In this document: piece after piece, positions 51,295 through 60,061 of the stretch | Layout of the letters: each line of letters opens with the position of its first letter | How positions within the stretch are numbered: position 1 is the first letter of the stretch | Assembly (NCBI GenBank): GCA_963674545.2 | Contig: CAXXFB010000001.1 | Location: forward strand, 1,984,001 to 2,048,000 | Direction of reading: 5' to 3' | DNA from: JABGQS01 sp963674545 | Lineage (GTDB): Bacteria; Bacillota; Clostridia; Christensenellales; SZUA-584 | DNA: 64,000 bases | Notes under the pieces: generated by a model | What the model was told of the DNA's origin: nothing | Database searches by the model: none | Seen by the model: only the letters and a program-made list of their open reading frames with translations | Position numbers and translations under genes: made by a program

Positions 51295-52137
51295 CTATTC
51301 CAGCTCTTCAGGCAATATCGTTCCGTTTAAAATGGCGCTCTGCTTGAGCTCTGCGTAAATCCCTGCATAGCTAGTGTATATATAAGGATTGACATACAGT
51401 ATCCCCAGAATTCCAAAAGTAAGCGCACTGAGCAGGCTCCAGCCTATAAAGCTGAGCTGCATAATAAATATCTCACCTTTATACCCCTTTGTCATACGCA
51501 TCGAAAGCTTGAGCGCCTGTTTCGCGGTAACGTTTTTAGAATCCGCAAGTATATAAGGCGTCATGAAATACGCAAAAGATTTTATAATGCCCGGGATCAC
51601 CAGCAGCAGAGACCAAAGAAAAACAAAAAGCTGCATCCAGAGTATGCCGCCCACTTTGCGCCAATAATTATTGAACCCGGTGCCAAGCATATCTTTTATC
51701 GAAGTCTGCTCTCCTCTGTATATCTTTGTACAAAATCCGGAATAGCCAACCCAAACAGGCGGAAGCAGAAACACCGAAAATATCAGCGAAACCTGCCCTA
51801 TCAGTGAACTCCATAAAAATGAATCAGTTATATAATCAATTGCATTGCTGAACACAACCATGCTCTCTGATATTCCAAAACTGGTGTTTACACCGGTTAC
51901 CGATTGTGCATTTCTGAGTATTTCATCAAATCCAAGAATCCCGATTTGTGCAATCGTATTGTATATATTATAAAAAAGATCAAACGGATTACTTAAAACC
52001 AGGAATAAAACAAACGCACCGATACTAAGACCATACATCGCATGAAAGTTTTGCTTTGCCTGCTGTTTTATCTGCGCACGATCCTTCAAAGAATACCCTG
52101 AATAATAATCGTTATTTTGGGTGTTTTGCTCGCTCAT
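51295..52137 (-). CDS. DUF975 family membrane protein
   Basis: 280 residues, six hydrophobic segments. The region FLWSLLLVIPGIIKSFAYFMTPYILAD followed by QALKLSMRMTKGYK and LSFIGWSLL is characteristic of DUF975. Function unknown. The 150 bp between its start and the structured RNA at 52284 show nothing else that I can identify. Confidence 0.85.
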   Translation of the reverse strand: MSEQNTQNNDYYSGYSLKDRAQIKQQAKQNFHAMYGLSIGAFVLFLVLSNPFDLFYNIYNTIAQIGILGFDEILRNAQSVTGVNTSFGISESMVVFSNAIDYITDSFLWSSLIGQVSLIFSVFLLPPVWVGYSGFCTKIYRGEQTSIKDMLGTGFNNYWRKVGGILWMQLFVFLWSLLLVIPGIIKSFAYFMTPYILADSKNVTAKQALKLSMRMTKGYKGEIFIMQLSFIGWSLLSALTFGILGILYVNPYIYTSYAGIYAELKQSAILNGTILPEELE

Positions 52138-52283
52138 AATGTCACTCCCTATATCGTATATTTATTTTTGAAAATACTGTCTGGATTATTGTATATAAAA
52201 TACCAGCTTTTATCAATGAAGTTTATGATAAAAAGCATGATTTAAAAAGATATAATATTCTTTATAAAAGAAGGTGTTGCCTT

Positions 52284-52504
52284 AAAAATACGGCAGCGGC
52301 TGACCTGGTCTTTTCCCCCACATCCGCCGGCTGGACTTTTCGCTACTAAGGCATCTGCCCGCCCACTACTGGGCCTCTCGGAATTCCTTCCGGCCGGACT
52401 AACTTCTAAACCGCACTATGCTCACCGGCCGCTATGGACCGGCTTACGTGGATCGCTTCGCCTGCGACTGGCATCGACTTTCAACCACAGACCCGCCGCC
52501 GTTG
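52284..52504 (-). ncRNA. Structured noncoding RNA, possible raiA-motif RNA
   Basis: About 220 nt, very GC-rich inside an AT-rich gap, without a plausible ORF. The transcript would start near 52504 below a full-consensus promoter. The 5' end ACGGCGGCGG (52502-52493) pairs with CCGCTGCCGT (52299-52290) at the 3' end, closing the molecule, and a T run follows at once. Internal hairpins include GCCCA-GTAG-TGGGC and CGC-N7-GCG. Segments such as GTCGCAGGCGAAGCGA and GGATGTGGGGGAAA remind me of the raiA motif of Firmicutes, but I cannot confirm this. Confidence 0.75.
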
Positions 52505-52509
52505 CTTTG

Positions 52510-52538
52510 ATTATACTTTCATGCAAAATAAGTGTCAA
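52510..52538 (-). promoter_or_regulatory. Consensus promoter of structured RNA
   Basis: On the minus strand TTGACA (52538-52533) and TATAAT (52515-52510) are exactly 17 bp apart, one of the two full-consensus promoters in the window. Confidence 0.85.
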
Positions 52539-52576
52539 ACATATGTGCCGACATATCGTTTGAAAAACAACGGATG

Positions 52577-52604
52577 TTGCAAACATACTCTTTCGTGTTA
52601 TAAT
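52577..52604 (+). promoter_or_regulatory. Promoter of 2TM protein gene
   Basis: TTGCAA (52577-52582) and TATAAT (52599-52604) are 16 bp apart, with TGT giving an extended -10. It diverges from the structured RNA promoter. Confidence 0.65.
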
Positions 52605-52689
52605 AGCATAGAGATTTTATGAGCAGCTTTTTTATATTCGTTCCGCCGGCGCCCAAGTCGGCAGGGCACCGATATCGAGGTGAACAGTT

Positions 52690-52983
52690 ATGTCGATCGA
52701 TTATAAGAGCATGAGCGAAGAGAAACTGCGGAATGTGGCACAGCGCCGCTACTATATCAAACGTGGATTTACCTATCATGTATCGTTGTTCCTGATGGTC
52801 TCTGCGCTGATGGTGCTGATCTATTTTCTGACAGGCAAGGGATACCCTTGGTTTGCGTGGCCGGTCGGCTTCTGGGGCCTGTTCATTATCGGGCACATTA
52901 TAGGCACGATAAACTCGCTAAGGCGCATAGACGGCAAACCCGGCGGTATAGAGCGTGAGATGCAAAGACTGCGCAAAAAGTAA
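52690..52983 (+). CDS. 2TM domain protein
   Basis: 97 residues: a basic N-terminal helix (AQRRYYIKRGFTYHV), two membrane helices (about 29-47 and 56-74) and a basic C-terminus, the PF13239 2TM layout. GAGGTG lies 7 nt before the ATG. In other proteins this domain anchors histidine kinases or stands alone; function unknown. Confidence 0.82.
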   Translation: MSIDYKSMSEEKLRNVAQRRYYIKRGFTYHVSLFLMVSALMVLIYFLTGKGYPWFAWPVGFWGLFIIGHIIGTINSLRRIDGKPGGIEREMQRLRKK

Positions 52984-53027
52984 AAAAGAAGGCTTATAAG
53001 TTTTTAAATCATAAGGAGGTGGTATGC

Positions 53028-53105
53028 GTGGACGCAGACCCTAAGTTAAGACGAATACGCAGCGAACGTGCATACCGCATTGCAGGCAAAGATGCACTTC
53101 GCTAA
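53028..53105 (+). CDS. Small ORF upstream of corA (possible leader peptide)
   Basis: A GTG-started 25-codon ORF with an excellent ribosome binding site (AAGGAGG, 8 nt upstream), giving a very basic peptide (segments KLRRIRSERAYR and AGKDALR). The start lies in a stem: GGTATGCGTG (53021-53030) pairs with CGTGCATACC (53067-53076). A shorter ATG ORF of six codons overlaps it at 53024-53044. Its position about 50 bp before corA suggests a regulatory leader, as with CorL and MgtL, but this is an inference. Confidence 0.5.
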   Translation: MDADPKLRRIRSERAYRIAGKDALR

Positions 53106-53153
53106 AGCCCTTCTCTAAAAGGGAACAAAAAAAGAAAGGCGGTGCTTGCAACT

Positions 53154-54095
53154 ATGATTTATTATCACAAAACAGAAGGAAACAGCCTAAGCAAACTAGA
53201 CTCGGCATGTCCCGGTGTTTGGATACATCTATATGACCCAACGCCCGAAGAAGTCGAGCAGATTGCAAAAGAGCACGCAATAGAACACGACTTTTTAACA
53301 GCTGCCCTCGACGAAGAGGAGACTCCTCGTACAGACAAGGAAGACGACCAGACGCTTATAATAGTCGATATTCCTGTCGTCGAGCCTGAAGGCACATCGT
53401 TCTTATACAATTCACTGCCTCTTGGCATCATACTGCTGGAGGACAAGGTAATAACAGTGTGCCTTGAGGAAACGACGATAATAGAAGATTTTATGGAGAA
53501 CCGTGTCAGAGGCTTTGATACATGTAAGAAAACACGGTTCGTACTGCAGCTTTTGTATAAATCGAGCACAAAATACCTGCAGTATCTGCGGCAGATAGAC
53601 AAAGCGACAACTCTTGTGGAAAACAACATGCACAAGAACTTAAAGAACAGGGAACTGCGCAGCACTCTTAACATGCTAAAGCTAGAAAAGTCTCTCGTGT
53701 TCTTTTCTACATCGCTGAAGTCGAACGAAATAGTGCTGGAGAAGCTGACAAAGACAAGTCTTATAAAGCGCTATCCGGAAGACGAAGACCTGCTCGAAGA
53801 CGTTATCATAGAGAACAAACAGGCTATAGAGATGGCTTCGATATATCGCGACATCTTAAACAGCACAATGAACACGTTCTCTTCGATAATGAGTAACAAC
53901 CTAAACAACGTCATGAAGCTGCTGACGTCCATCACGATTATCATTGCGGTGCCGACGCTGATAGCCAGCTTCTGGGGCATGAACGTGCCTGTTCCGTTCG
54001 AGCGCTCATCGCTCGGTTTTGGCATAATGCTCGGCTTGTCGCTTATTTTCGCAGGTGTGACTATATTCATACTCTGGCGAAGAAAGATGTTATAA
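53154..54095 (+). CDS. CorA-family divalent metal transporter
   Basis: 313 residues from ATG 53154 (a GTG at 53142 is the alternative). A long cytoplasmic N-terminal domain is followed by two membrane helices with the pore motif GMN (in FWGMNVPVPFE near 285) and a short basic tail. It forms a homopentameric Mg2+ or Co2+/Ni2+ channel. The loop after GMN is VPVPFE, a Mg-type CorA variation. The small basic ORF lies upstream. Confidence 0.92.
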   Translation: MIYYHKTEGNSLSKLDSACPGVWIHLYDPTPEEVEQIAKEHAIEHDFLTAALDEEETPRTDKEDDQTLIIVDIPVVEPEGTSFLYNSLPLGIILLEDKVITVCLEETTIIEDFMENRVRGFDTCKKTRFVLQLLYKSSTKYLQYLRQIDKATTLVENNMHKNLKNRELRSTLNMLKLEKSLVFFSTSLKSNEIVLEKLTKTSLIKRYPEDEDLLEDVIIENKQAIEMASIYRDILNSTMNTFSSIMSNNLNNVMKLLTSITIIIAVPTLIASFWGMNVPVPFERSSLGFGIMLGLSLIFAGVTIFILWRRKML

Positions 54096-54177
54096 ATAGT
54101 ATTATTGCTGGTGCAAAATATTGATAGTACAAGGTTTCATAAGTATATTTGGCTTGTACCAGAGAGGAATGATTTTA

Positions 54178-54390
54178 ATGGCATTACTGAAATTTATATG
54201 CAACAACTGCGGCACAGTTTTCGAAGAGCTGACAAGCTCGGATAAAAAGCCTCCCTGCCCCAGCTGCGAGTCGGAAGACACCCAGCGCTATTATCAGGGC
54301 AAGTGTTATTTCGGAGGAAACGCAGGCGGAGGTGGAGGAGGTTCATGCAGTTCCGGAAGCTGCTCGAGCTGCTCCGGCTGCTCCAGCTAA
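54178..54390 (+). CDS. FmdB-type zinc ribbon protein
   Basis: 70 residues from ATG 54178. One zinc ribbon (CNNC and CPSC) of the FmdB type, then a low-complexity Gly/Ser/Cys tail with six additional cysteines in the last 19 residues. FmdB-like proteins are small putative regulators. The Cys-rich tail could bind metal. It is followed closely by radC. Confidence 0.8.
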   Translation: MALLKFICNNCGTVFEELTSSDKKPPCPSCESEDTQRYYQGKCYFGGNAGGGGGGSCSSGSCSSCSGCSS

Positions 54391-54409
54391 GCAAAAGCGG
54401 AGACATCTT

Positions 54410-55171
54410 ATGGGCGAAGGACACAGAGCACGTATGAGGGCCAAGTTCGAAAGAAGCGGATTTGAAGATTTTGCAGAGCACGAGATACTCGAATACATGC
54501 TTTTCGACACTCTTCCACGTGTTAATACAAACGATATCGCACACAGACTGCTGGATAAGTTCGGCAGTCTTTATGCTGTTTTGGAGGCAGATGAAAAAGA
54601 CATCTGCAGCGTAGCCGGTATGGGCCCTAAAGCCGCAGCCCGTCTTGCGCTTGTTCCGCATGTGCTGCGTGCATACAAAAAAAGCAAATTGGGTCCTAAA
54701 CCTGCAGTTAGAACAATAAAGAAAGCGTGCGAATACTGCGTGTCTCTGCTTTTCGGAAAGCCTTATGAAGAACTGCATGTTCTTTGGCTTAGCACCCAGA
54801 ACCGTGTGATAAACTCTGAAAAGCTATCGGAAGGCAGCTTAAACGAGTCACCTGTTTATACCGAAAAAATCGCCGCTTGCGCGCTTAGGAACCGCGCAGC
54901 AAAAGCTATAATAACCCACAACCACCCGGGCGGCAGCTTAAAACCATCCAAAAACGATATAGATATGACATTCCGGATAATGGATGCTCTGCGGCTCTTA
55001 AACGTAGAGCTTGTGGACCATATAATAGTCTGTGATGAAGAGACATACAGCTTCCAGGCAGATTCGCTGATGAACAAACGGGAGATAAAGACACAGCAAG
55101 CGTATGCAGCAGAATATTCGTCCGTAAAGCAGTTCGCAAGCGCTCTTGCAGAAGACTACTCAGAAAAATAA
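54410..55171 (+). CDS. radC: RadC (JAMM) family protein
   Basis: 253 residues from ATG 54410, with GGAG 7 nt upstream. An N-terminal helix-hairpin-helix (about 20-80) is followed by a JAB/MPN domain with the metal motif THNHPGGSLKPSKNDID. The historical DNA-repair role is doubtful; the fold is a metal-dependent isopeptidase or deubiquitinase-like hydrolase. It starts 20 bp after the FmdB-like gene. Confidence 0.92.
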   Translation: MGEGHRARMRAKFERSGFEDFAEHEILEYMLFDTLPRVNTNDIAHRLLDKFGSLYAVLEADEKDICSVAGMGPKAAARLALVPHVLRAYKKSKLGPKPAVRTIKKACEYCVSLLFGKPYEELHVLWLSTQNRVINSEKLSEGSLNESPVYTEKIAACALRNRAAKAIITHNHPGGSLKPSKNDIDMTFRIMDALRLLNVELVDHIIVCDEETYSFQADSLMNKREIKTQQAYAAEYSSVKQFASALAEDYSEK

Positions 55172-55193
55172 GAAGACACAGGGAGGAAAACCA

Positions 55194-55652
55194 ATGACTA
55201 TTTCTTTCAAACCGCTGGATTACTCTGACCGCAGAAGGCTCGATCAGATAATGGATATAGAAAAACAGGCTTTCGGCAAAGGGGCGCTAAACGAATATGT
55301 AGTAGTCCCCTTGATGCGTTACGGCAAAGTATACGCAGCAGTTGACGAAGACGACGAGCCTATAGCCTGCGCCTATTTCATGCGTGATATAAACGACATA
55401 GGCACAGCCTATCTTATGAGCGTAGCCGTACTGCCTGTCTTCCGCGGCAAGGAAGTTGGCACAGAGCTTTTAAAGTTTGCTTTTGGCAACCTGCAGCGTT
55501 TCGGCATAACCCACGTAAAGCTCACAGTAGACCCTGCCAACTTCACGGCACTTTCAGTCTACAGGGAAAAGCTCGGTTTCTCTGTTATCGAGAATTCCAA
55601 AGACGAATACGGAGAGGGAGAAGACAGGCTGGTCATGCAAAAAGAACTTTGA
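55194..55652 (+). CDS. GNAT family N-acetyltransferase
   Basis: 152 residues from ATG 55194, behind GGGAGG. Acetyl-CoA region SVAVLPVFRGKEVGTELLKFA near 85-105 and the C-terminal NFTALSVYREKLGFSVIE motif. Reasonably close to RimI-type enzymes in layout. Substrate unknown. Last gene of the FmdB-radC-GNAT group. Confidence 0.87.
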   Translation: MTISFKPLDYSDRRRLDQIMDIEKQAFGKGALNEYVVVPLMRYGKVYAAVDEDDEPIACAYFMRDINDIGTAYLMSVAVLPVFRGKEVGTELLKFAFGNLQRFGITHVKLTVDPANFTALSVYREKLGFSVIENSKDEYGEGEDRLVMQKEL

Positions 55653-55758
55653 TTTTCGAGTTCACAAAAAGTATCTTTTCTGTTTACATATTATTCATAT
55701 TGATGATGTATGATAATAACCATAGACAAGGCAACCAGCAATTAATATATATTTAGAA

Positions 55759-55796
55759 AGAGTGCTTCAGAGGAGAAATCCGTGAAGCGCTTTTTC
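55759..55796 (+). terminator. Terminator after GNAT gene
   Basis: AGTGCTTCA and TGAAGCGCT form a 9-bp stem with one wobble, loop of about 13 nt, then a T run. Confidence 0.75.
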
Positions 55797-55835
55797 TTTT
55801 CCTTCATTTTTTACGCAGATTTCACAGCAGGTTTA

Positions 55836-55945
55836 TTCACATATAATATAGGCGGTTTATTATAATGTTGTAAACATGTCATCCAGGATAGCCTTATATA
55901 TAAGGAATGGTGCAATCGTTTAAAAGCGAGAGCACTTTTTTCTTT
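55836..55945 (+). ncRNA. Candidate small RNA with its own promoter
   Basis: TTCACA (55836-55841) and TATAAT (55861-55866) are 19 bp apart. About 70 nt downstream lies a terminator-like hairpin (GTGC-N2-TCG with CGA-N2-GCAC, 55910-55934) followed by T-rich sequence. Between them is a perfect palindrome CCTTATATATAAGG (55892-55905). No ORF. This covers much of the 390-bp gap before rqcP; the remainder shows nothing else. Confidence 0.4.
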
Positions 55946-56042
55946 TACCTTAGGACTTCTACCGTGTCAATTCCTATTATTTCTGTTATAATGTCAAAAA
56001 AGAGGCAAATAAGGCCTGTAAACGAAAGGACAGATCAAAAAA

Positions 56043-56297
56043 ATGAGACTGGATAAGTTCCTAAAAGTTTCAAGAATAATTAAAAGAAGGACTGTTGCCG
56101 ACGAAGCATGTGCTAAAAAACGTGTCAGCGTAAACGGTAACATCGCAAAGTCGGGTAAAGATATAAAACCGGGCGACGAGATTGAAGTCCGTTTTGGTTC
56201 GAACACTTTGAAAGTAAAAGTGCTGCAGGTAGCAGAAACTGTGCGCAAAGAAGACGCAGGCGCTATGTACGAAATATTAGAGGAAACAAAGTCATAG
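56043..56297 (+). CDS. rqcP: RqcP (YabO) S4-domain ribosome quality control factor
   Basis: 84 residues beginning MRLDKFLKVSRIIKRRT, almost identical in layout to B. subtilis YabO/RqcP. It is a single S4 RNA-binding domain that helps RqcH add alanine tails to stalled nascent chains on the 50S subunit. An extended -10 (TGTTATAAT, 55984-55992) lies about 50 bp upstream; AAAGGAC precedes the ATG weakly. Confidence 0.93.
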   Translation: MRLDKFLKVSRIIKRRTVADEACAKKRVSVNGNIAKSGKDIKPGDEIEVRFGSNTLKVKVLQVAETVRKEDAGAMYEILEETKS

Positions 56298-56333
56298 GCT
56301 TTCTTCTCCCTCAACATTTAGAAAGGAACTAAG

Positions 56334-57470
56334 ATGAGTAATACCGTCGGCATACTGCTTGCGGCCGGAAACGCAAAGCGGATGGGCGAAAACAAAATGA
56401 TGATCCGCATCGGCACAAAAACCGTGCTGGAGCGCTCACTTGAAGCTTTTGAAAAAGCCGGGTGTTTTGATAAAGTACTGATCGTCTGCCGGAAGGATGA
56501 CGAAGCAGATATATCTGCTGCCGCCCCCCGCATTCTCAGCATGCCGTTTGAAACGGTCCTGGGCGGCGAAGAGAGGCAGCACTCGGTTGCAAATGCTCTA
56601 GCTGCAATAGAAAATGCAGACGCAGTTCTCGTCCACGACGGCGCAAGGTGTTTTGTCAAACCGGCATTGTTGTCGCAATGCGCCGCAGTCGCAAAAAAGA
56701 CAGGTGCAGCCGCAGCGGGAATTAGAACAACTGATACTATAAAGAAAACGGTTGGTGGTTTTATCACTGAAACAATAGACCGAAGTGAGCTTGTTAATAT
56801 TCAAACTCCGCAGGCATTTTCTTTCGAGCTCTTAAAAAAGGCTCACGAACTTGCAGAAAAAGAATGTTTCCTCGGTACGGACGAATGCAGCCTTGTTGAA
56901 CGCATAGGCGCTCCGATAACTTTTATAGAAGCCGACAAGGATAACATAAAGATAACATCGCCGGAAGACATAGCCGCCGGACGCCTCATCGCCGGAGAAA
57001 CGCTAAGAGTCGGCACAGGCTATGATGTACACAGGCTTAAAAAAGGCGTGCACCTGGTGCTGGGCGGCGAAACGATACCGCACACACACGGGCTTCTTGG
57101 CCACAGCGATGCAGATGTTCTGCTGCACGCAATTATAGACGCACTGCTCGGGGCAGTCGCCAGCAGGGACATCGGGCATCACTTCCCGTGCATAGACGAG
57201 TTCAAGAACGCAAGCAGCCTTTCTTTGTTGTCAAAGACTGTGGAGATAGTTGAAGAAGCCGGATATCGAATCACCGGCATAGATTCCACACTTATAATGC
57301 AACGCCCGAAGGTTTCCGGATATATAGACAACATGCGTGTCAACATAGCCGAAAAAACGGGCTTGGATGTCAAATACGTCAGCGTAAAAGCAACAACTAC
57401 AGAAGGCCTCGGGTTCGAGGGTAAAGGGAAAGGCATTTCAGCAATGGCAACTGTAACTCTGATTGGTTAA
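56334..57470 (+). CDS. ispDF: Bifunctional IspD/IspF (MEP pathway)
   Basis: 378 residues: an IspD cytidylyltransferase half (LLAAGNAKRMGENK, HDGARCFVKP, QTPQAF, TDECSLVE) fused to an IspF cyclodiphosphate synthase half from about 222 (VGTGYDVHRL with the Asp-x-His zinc site, GHSDADVLLHAIIDALLGA). The fusion catalyses the third and fifth MEP steps. The fourth, IspE, is encoded at 44.0 kb. GGAAC lies before the ATG. Confidence 0.95.
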   Translation: MSNTVGILLAAGNAKRMGENKMMIRIGTKTVLERSLEAFEKAGCFDKVLIVCRKDDEADISAAAPRILSMPFETVLGGEERQHSVANALAAIENADAVLVHDGARCFVKPALLSQCAAVAKKTGAAAAGIRTTDTIKKTVGGFITETIDRSELVNIQTPQAFSFELLKKAHELAEKECFLGTDECSLVERIGAPITFIEADKDNIKITSPEDIAAGRLIAGETLRVGTGYDVHRLKKGVHLVLGGETIPHTHGLLGHSDADVLLHAIIDALLGAVASRDIGHHFPCIDEFKNASSLSLLSKTVEIVEEAGYRITGIDSTLIMQRPKVSGYIDNMRVNIAEKTGLDVKYVSVKATTTEGLGFEGKGKGISAMATVTLIG

Positions 57471-57474
57471 GCAC

Positions 57475-57503
57475 TTGCATTTTTTATAAGTTTATATAAT
57501 AAT
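57475..57503 (+). promoter_or_regulatory. leuS promoter
   Basis: TTGCAT (57475-57480) and AATAAT (57498-57503) are 17 bp apart. A small hairpin with CGGA and TCCG arms lies in the short leader (57518-57541). No T-box was found. Confidence 0.45.
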
Positions 57504-57563
57504 GTAGCAAGCAGCACGGATAAAAGGATTTTTGTCCGGCACAGGAAAGGAACGACCGTATTA

Positions 57564-59984
57564 ATGGATTATCAAAAAGTAGAAAAGAAATGGCAGAAAA
57601 AATGGGCAAAGGAAAAGCTCTACAGCTTTGATAAAAGCAAAGTTGAAAATAAAAAATATGTGCTCGAGATGTTTTCGTACCCCAGCGGTTCGAAGCTTCA
57701 CGTAGGGCACTGGTATAACTACGGCCTTTCGGATACATACGCAAGGTTCATGAGGATGAGCGGATACGAAGTGTTCGAGCCAATGGGTTTTGATGCTTTC
57801 GGGCTGCCTGCGGAAAACTACGCTATAAAAACGGGTATACATCCCGAAGATTCAACTCTTGCCAACATAGACACTATGGAAAAGCAGCTAAAAGCGATGG
57901 GCGCCATGTTCGACTGGAACTACGAGATAAAAACTTGTATGCCGGACTACTACAAATGGACTCAGTGGTGTTTCTTAAAGCTATATGAAAAGAATCTTGC
58001 ATACCGCAAGCAGGCTCCTGTCAACTGGTGCGATAGCTGCCACACCGTGCTTGCCAACGAACAGGTAATAGACGGGCACTGCGAGCGCTGCGACAGTATC
58101 GTAATAAAGAAAAACTTAACGCAGTGGTTCTTTAAAATAACCGACTATGCAGAACGCCTGCTGCAAAACCTTGACGGGCTGGACTGGCCTTCAAAAACAA
58201 AGATGATGCAGCGCAACTGGATAGGTAAATCCGTCGGCGGCGAGGTCACTTTCGACCTAGACAACGGCGAGAGCTTTACTGTTTTTACCACAAGGGCGGA
58301 TACGCTTTACGGCTGCACATATGCTGTGCTTGCTCCGGAACATCCGCTGACACTGCAGATAACAACAGACAGCCAGAAAAAAGCTGTTGAAGACTATATT
58401 GAATACGCCGCAAAGGCAAGCGAGATAGACAGACTGTCTACCGCACGTGAAAAGACAGGTGTGTTCACCGGCGCTTATGCCACCAACCCCATTAACGGGC
58501 GGCGTATACCTATATACGTTGCAGACTACGTTCTTGCTACCTACGGCACAGGCGCAGTCATGGCAGTTCCGGCTCACGACGAGCGTGACTTCGAGTTCGC
58601 TCAGAAATATGAACTGCCGATAGAGCGTGTCATCAGCGCAGCCAGCGAAGGCGAAGACGACTCACTTCCATACGTCGAATACGGCGTTATGGTAAACAGC
58701 GAAGACTTCTCCGGCCTGCCGGTGGAAGACGGCAAAAAAGCTATACTCGAGAGGCTCAAATCCCTTGGCAAAGGCGACTTCAAGATAAACTACCGCCTGC
58801 GTGACTGGCTTATATCAAGGCAGCGCTACTGGGGCGCGCCCATACCGGTAGTATACTGCGACAAGTGCGGCGAAGTTCCTGTTCCGGAGAGCGAGCTTCC
58901 GGTCAAGCTGCCTTATGACGTAGACTTTAACCCGGACGGCACTTCTCCTCTGCTAAAGGCAGAAGATTTTATAAACACCACCTGCCCCAAGTGCGGCGGC
59001 AAAGCTGTGCGAGACGCAGACACCATGGACACGTTCGTGTGTTCATCGTGGTATTTCCTGCGCTATCCTGACGCACACAACGCTGATGCGGCATTTGATC
59101 CGCAGTGGATAAACAAGATGCTGCCTGTAGACAAATACATTGGCGGAGCAGAACACGCATGCATGCATCTGCTTTATGCACGCTTTTTCACAATGGCGCT
59201 TCATGACATGGGCTATCTTGATTTTGAAGAACCGTTCACATCGCTGGTTCACCAGGGAGTTATACTCGGTCCAGACGGACAACGCATGAGCAAATCAAAA
59301 GGCAATGTAATATCTCCGGACGACTATATCACAAAATACGGCAGCGATGTTTTCAGGACATATCTTGCGTTCGGGTTCTCGTACATCGAAGGCGGGCCTT
59401 GGAACGACGACGGTCTCAAAGCAGTAAGCCGGTTCCTCGAGCGTGTCGAGCGCATAGCCGGCGAACTCATGCAGGTAAACGAAGCAAGCGAGAACGGAAA
59501 GAAACAGATCGCTTATGCTAAGAACTATTGTATAAAACACGTCAGCGCAGATATCGAGAACTTCTCGTTCAACACGGCTGTCGCAAGGCTTATGGAATAT
59601 ACTAACGCACTCAGTAAATACATCGCCGAAAAGCCTGATAAAGAAACGAGCATAGACGCAGCAAGAACAATCGTTCTGCTGCTTGCTCCGTTTGCTCCTC
59701 ATTTTGCAGAAGAGATGTGGGAGTCTTTCGGAGAAACTGACAGCGTATTCAATCAGCGCTTCCCGATATGCGACGAAAGCGCCCTCGTACTCGACGAAGT
59801 TGAGATGCCGCTGCAGATAAACGGCAAAGTGCGTGCACGGTTCAATGTTCCCAGCAATGCTACAAAGGAAGACATCGAAAACATCATTATGAACTCGGAC
59901 GAGCTTAAAGCCCACTTCGACGGGAAAACAGTAAGAAAGATGATAATAGTTCCCGGCAGGATAGCAAACATAGTGGTAGGCTAA
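57564..59984 (+). CDS. leuS: Leucyl-tRNA synthetase
   Basis: 806 residues, class I synthetase. HVGH motif in KLHVGHWYNYG, zinc-type cysteines in CDSCHTVLANEQVIDGHCERC, the editing domain region with DERDFEFAQKY, and KMSKS as RMSKSKGNVIS near 574. The C-terminal anticodon-binding part ends in a normal VRKMIIVPGRIANIV. Full length. Confidence 0.97.
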   Translation: MDYQKVEKKWQKKWAKEKLYSFDKSKVENKKYVLEMFSYPSGSKLHVGHWYNYGLSDTYARFMRMSGYEVFEPMGFDAFGLPAENYAIKTGIHPEDSTLANIDTMEKQLKAMGAMFDWNYEIKTCMPDYYKWTQWCFLKLYEKNLAYRKQAPVNWCDSCHTVLANEQVIDGHCERCDSIVIKKNLTQWFFKITDYAERLLQNLDGLDWPSKTKMMQRNWIGKSVGGEVTFDLDNGESFTVFTTRADTLYGCTYAVLAPEHPLTLQITTDSQKKAVEDYIEYAAKASEIDRLSTAREKTGVFTGAYATNPINGRRIPIYVADYVLATYGTGAVMAVPAHDERDFEFAQKYELPIERVISAASEGEDDSLPYVEYGVMVNSEDFSGLPVEDGKKAILERLKSLGKGDFKINYRLRDWLISRQRYWGAPIPVVYCDKCGEVPVPESELPVKLPYDVDFNPDGTSPLLKAEDFINTTCPKCGGKAVRDADTMDTFVCSSWYFLRYPDAHNADAAFDPQWINKMLPVDKYIGGAEHACMHLLYARFFTMALHDMGYLDFEEPFTSLVHQGVILGPDGQRMSKSKGNVISPDDYITKYGSDVFRTYLAFGFSYIEGGPWNDDGLKAVSRFLERVERIAGELMQVNEASENGKKQIAYAKNYCIKHVSADIENFSFNTAVARLMEYTNALSKYIAEKPDKETSIDAARTIVLLLAPFAPHFAEEMWESFGETDSVFNQRFPICDESALVLDEVEMPLQINGKVRARFNVPSNATKEDIENIIMNSDELKAHFDGKTVRKMIIVPGRIANIVVG

Positions 59985-60017
59985 ATAATCATATGTAATC
60001 GATAAATAGTTTAATAT

Positions 60018-60049
60018 AAAAAGGGGAAGTGCAAAACCTCCCCTTTTTT
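60018..60049. terminator. Terminator between leuS and queT
   Basis: AAAAAGGGGA and TCCCCTTTTT form a 10-bp stem with an 11-nt loop; A and T runs on both sides serve the convergent genes. Confidence 0.85.
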
Positions 60050-60061
60050 ATTTCTGAGATA

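Noticed and set aside
52984..53153. M-box or other known metal riboswitch before corA
   Set aside because: No conserved M-box, yybP-ykoY or NiCo core could be recognised; only the small ORF and one hairpin are supported.
57471..57563. Possible T-box leader before leuS
   Set aside because: The gap is under 100 bp and contains neither a T-box sequence nor an antiterminator; only a small hairpin is visible.
59295..59915. A 206-codon minus-strand open frame in leuS
   Set aside because: Shadow of leucyl-tRNA synthetase; no independent support.
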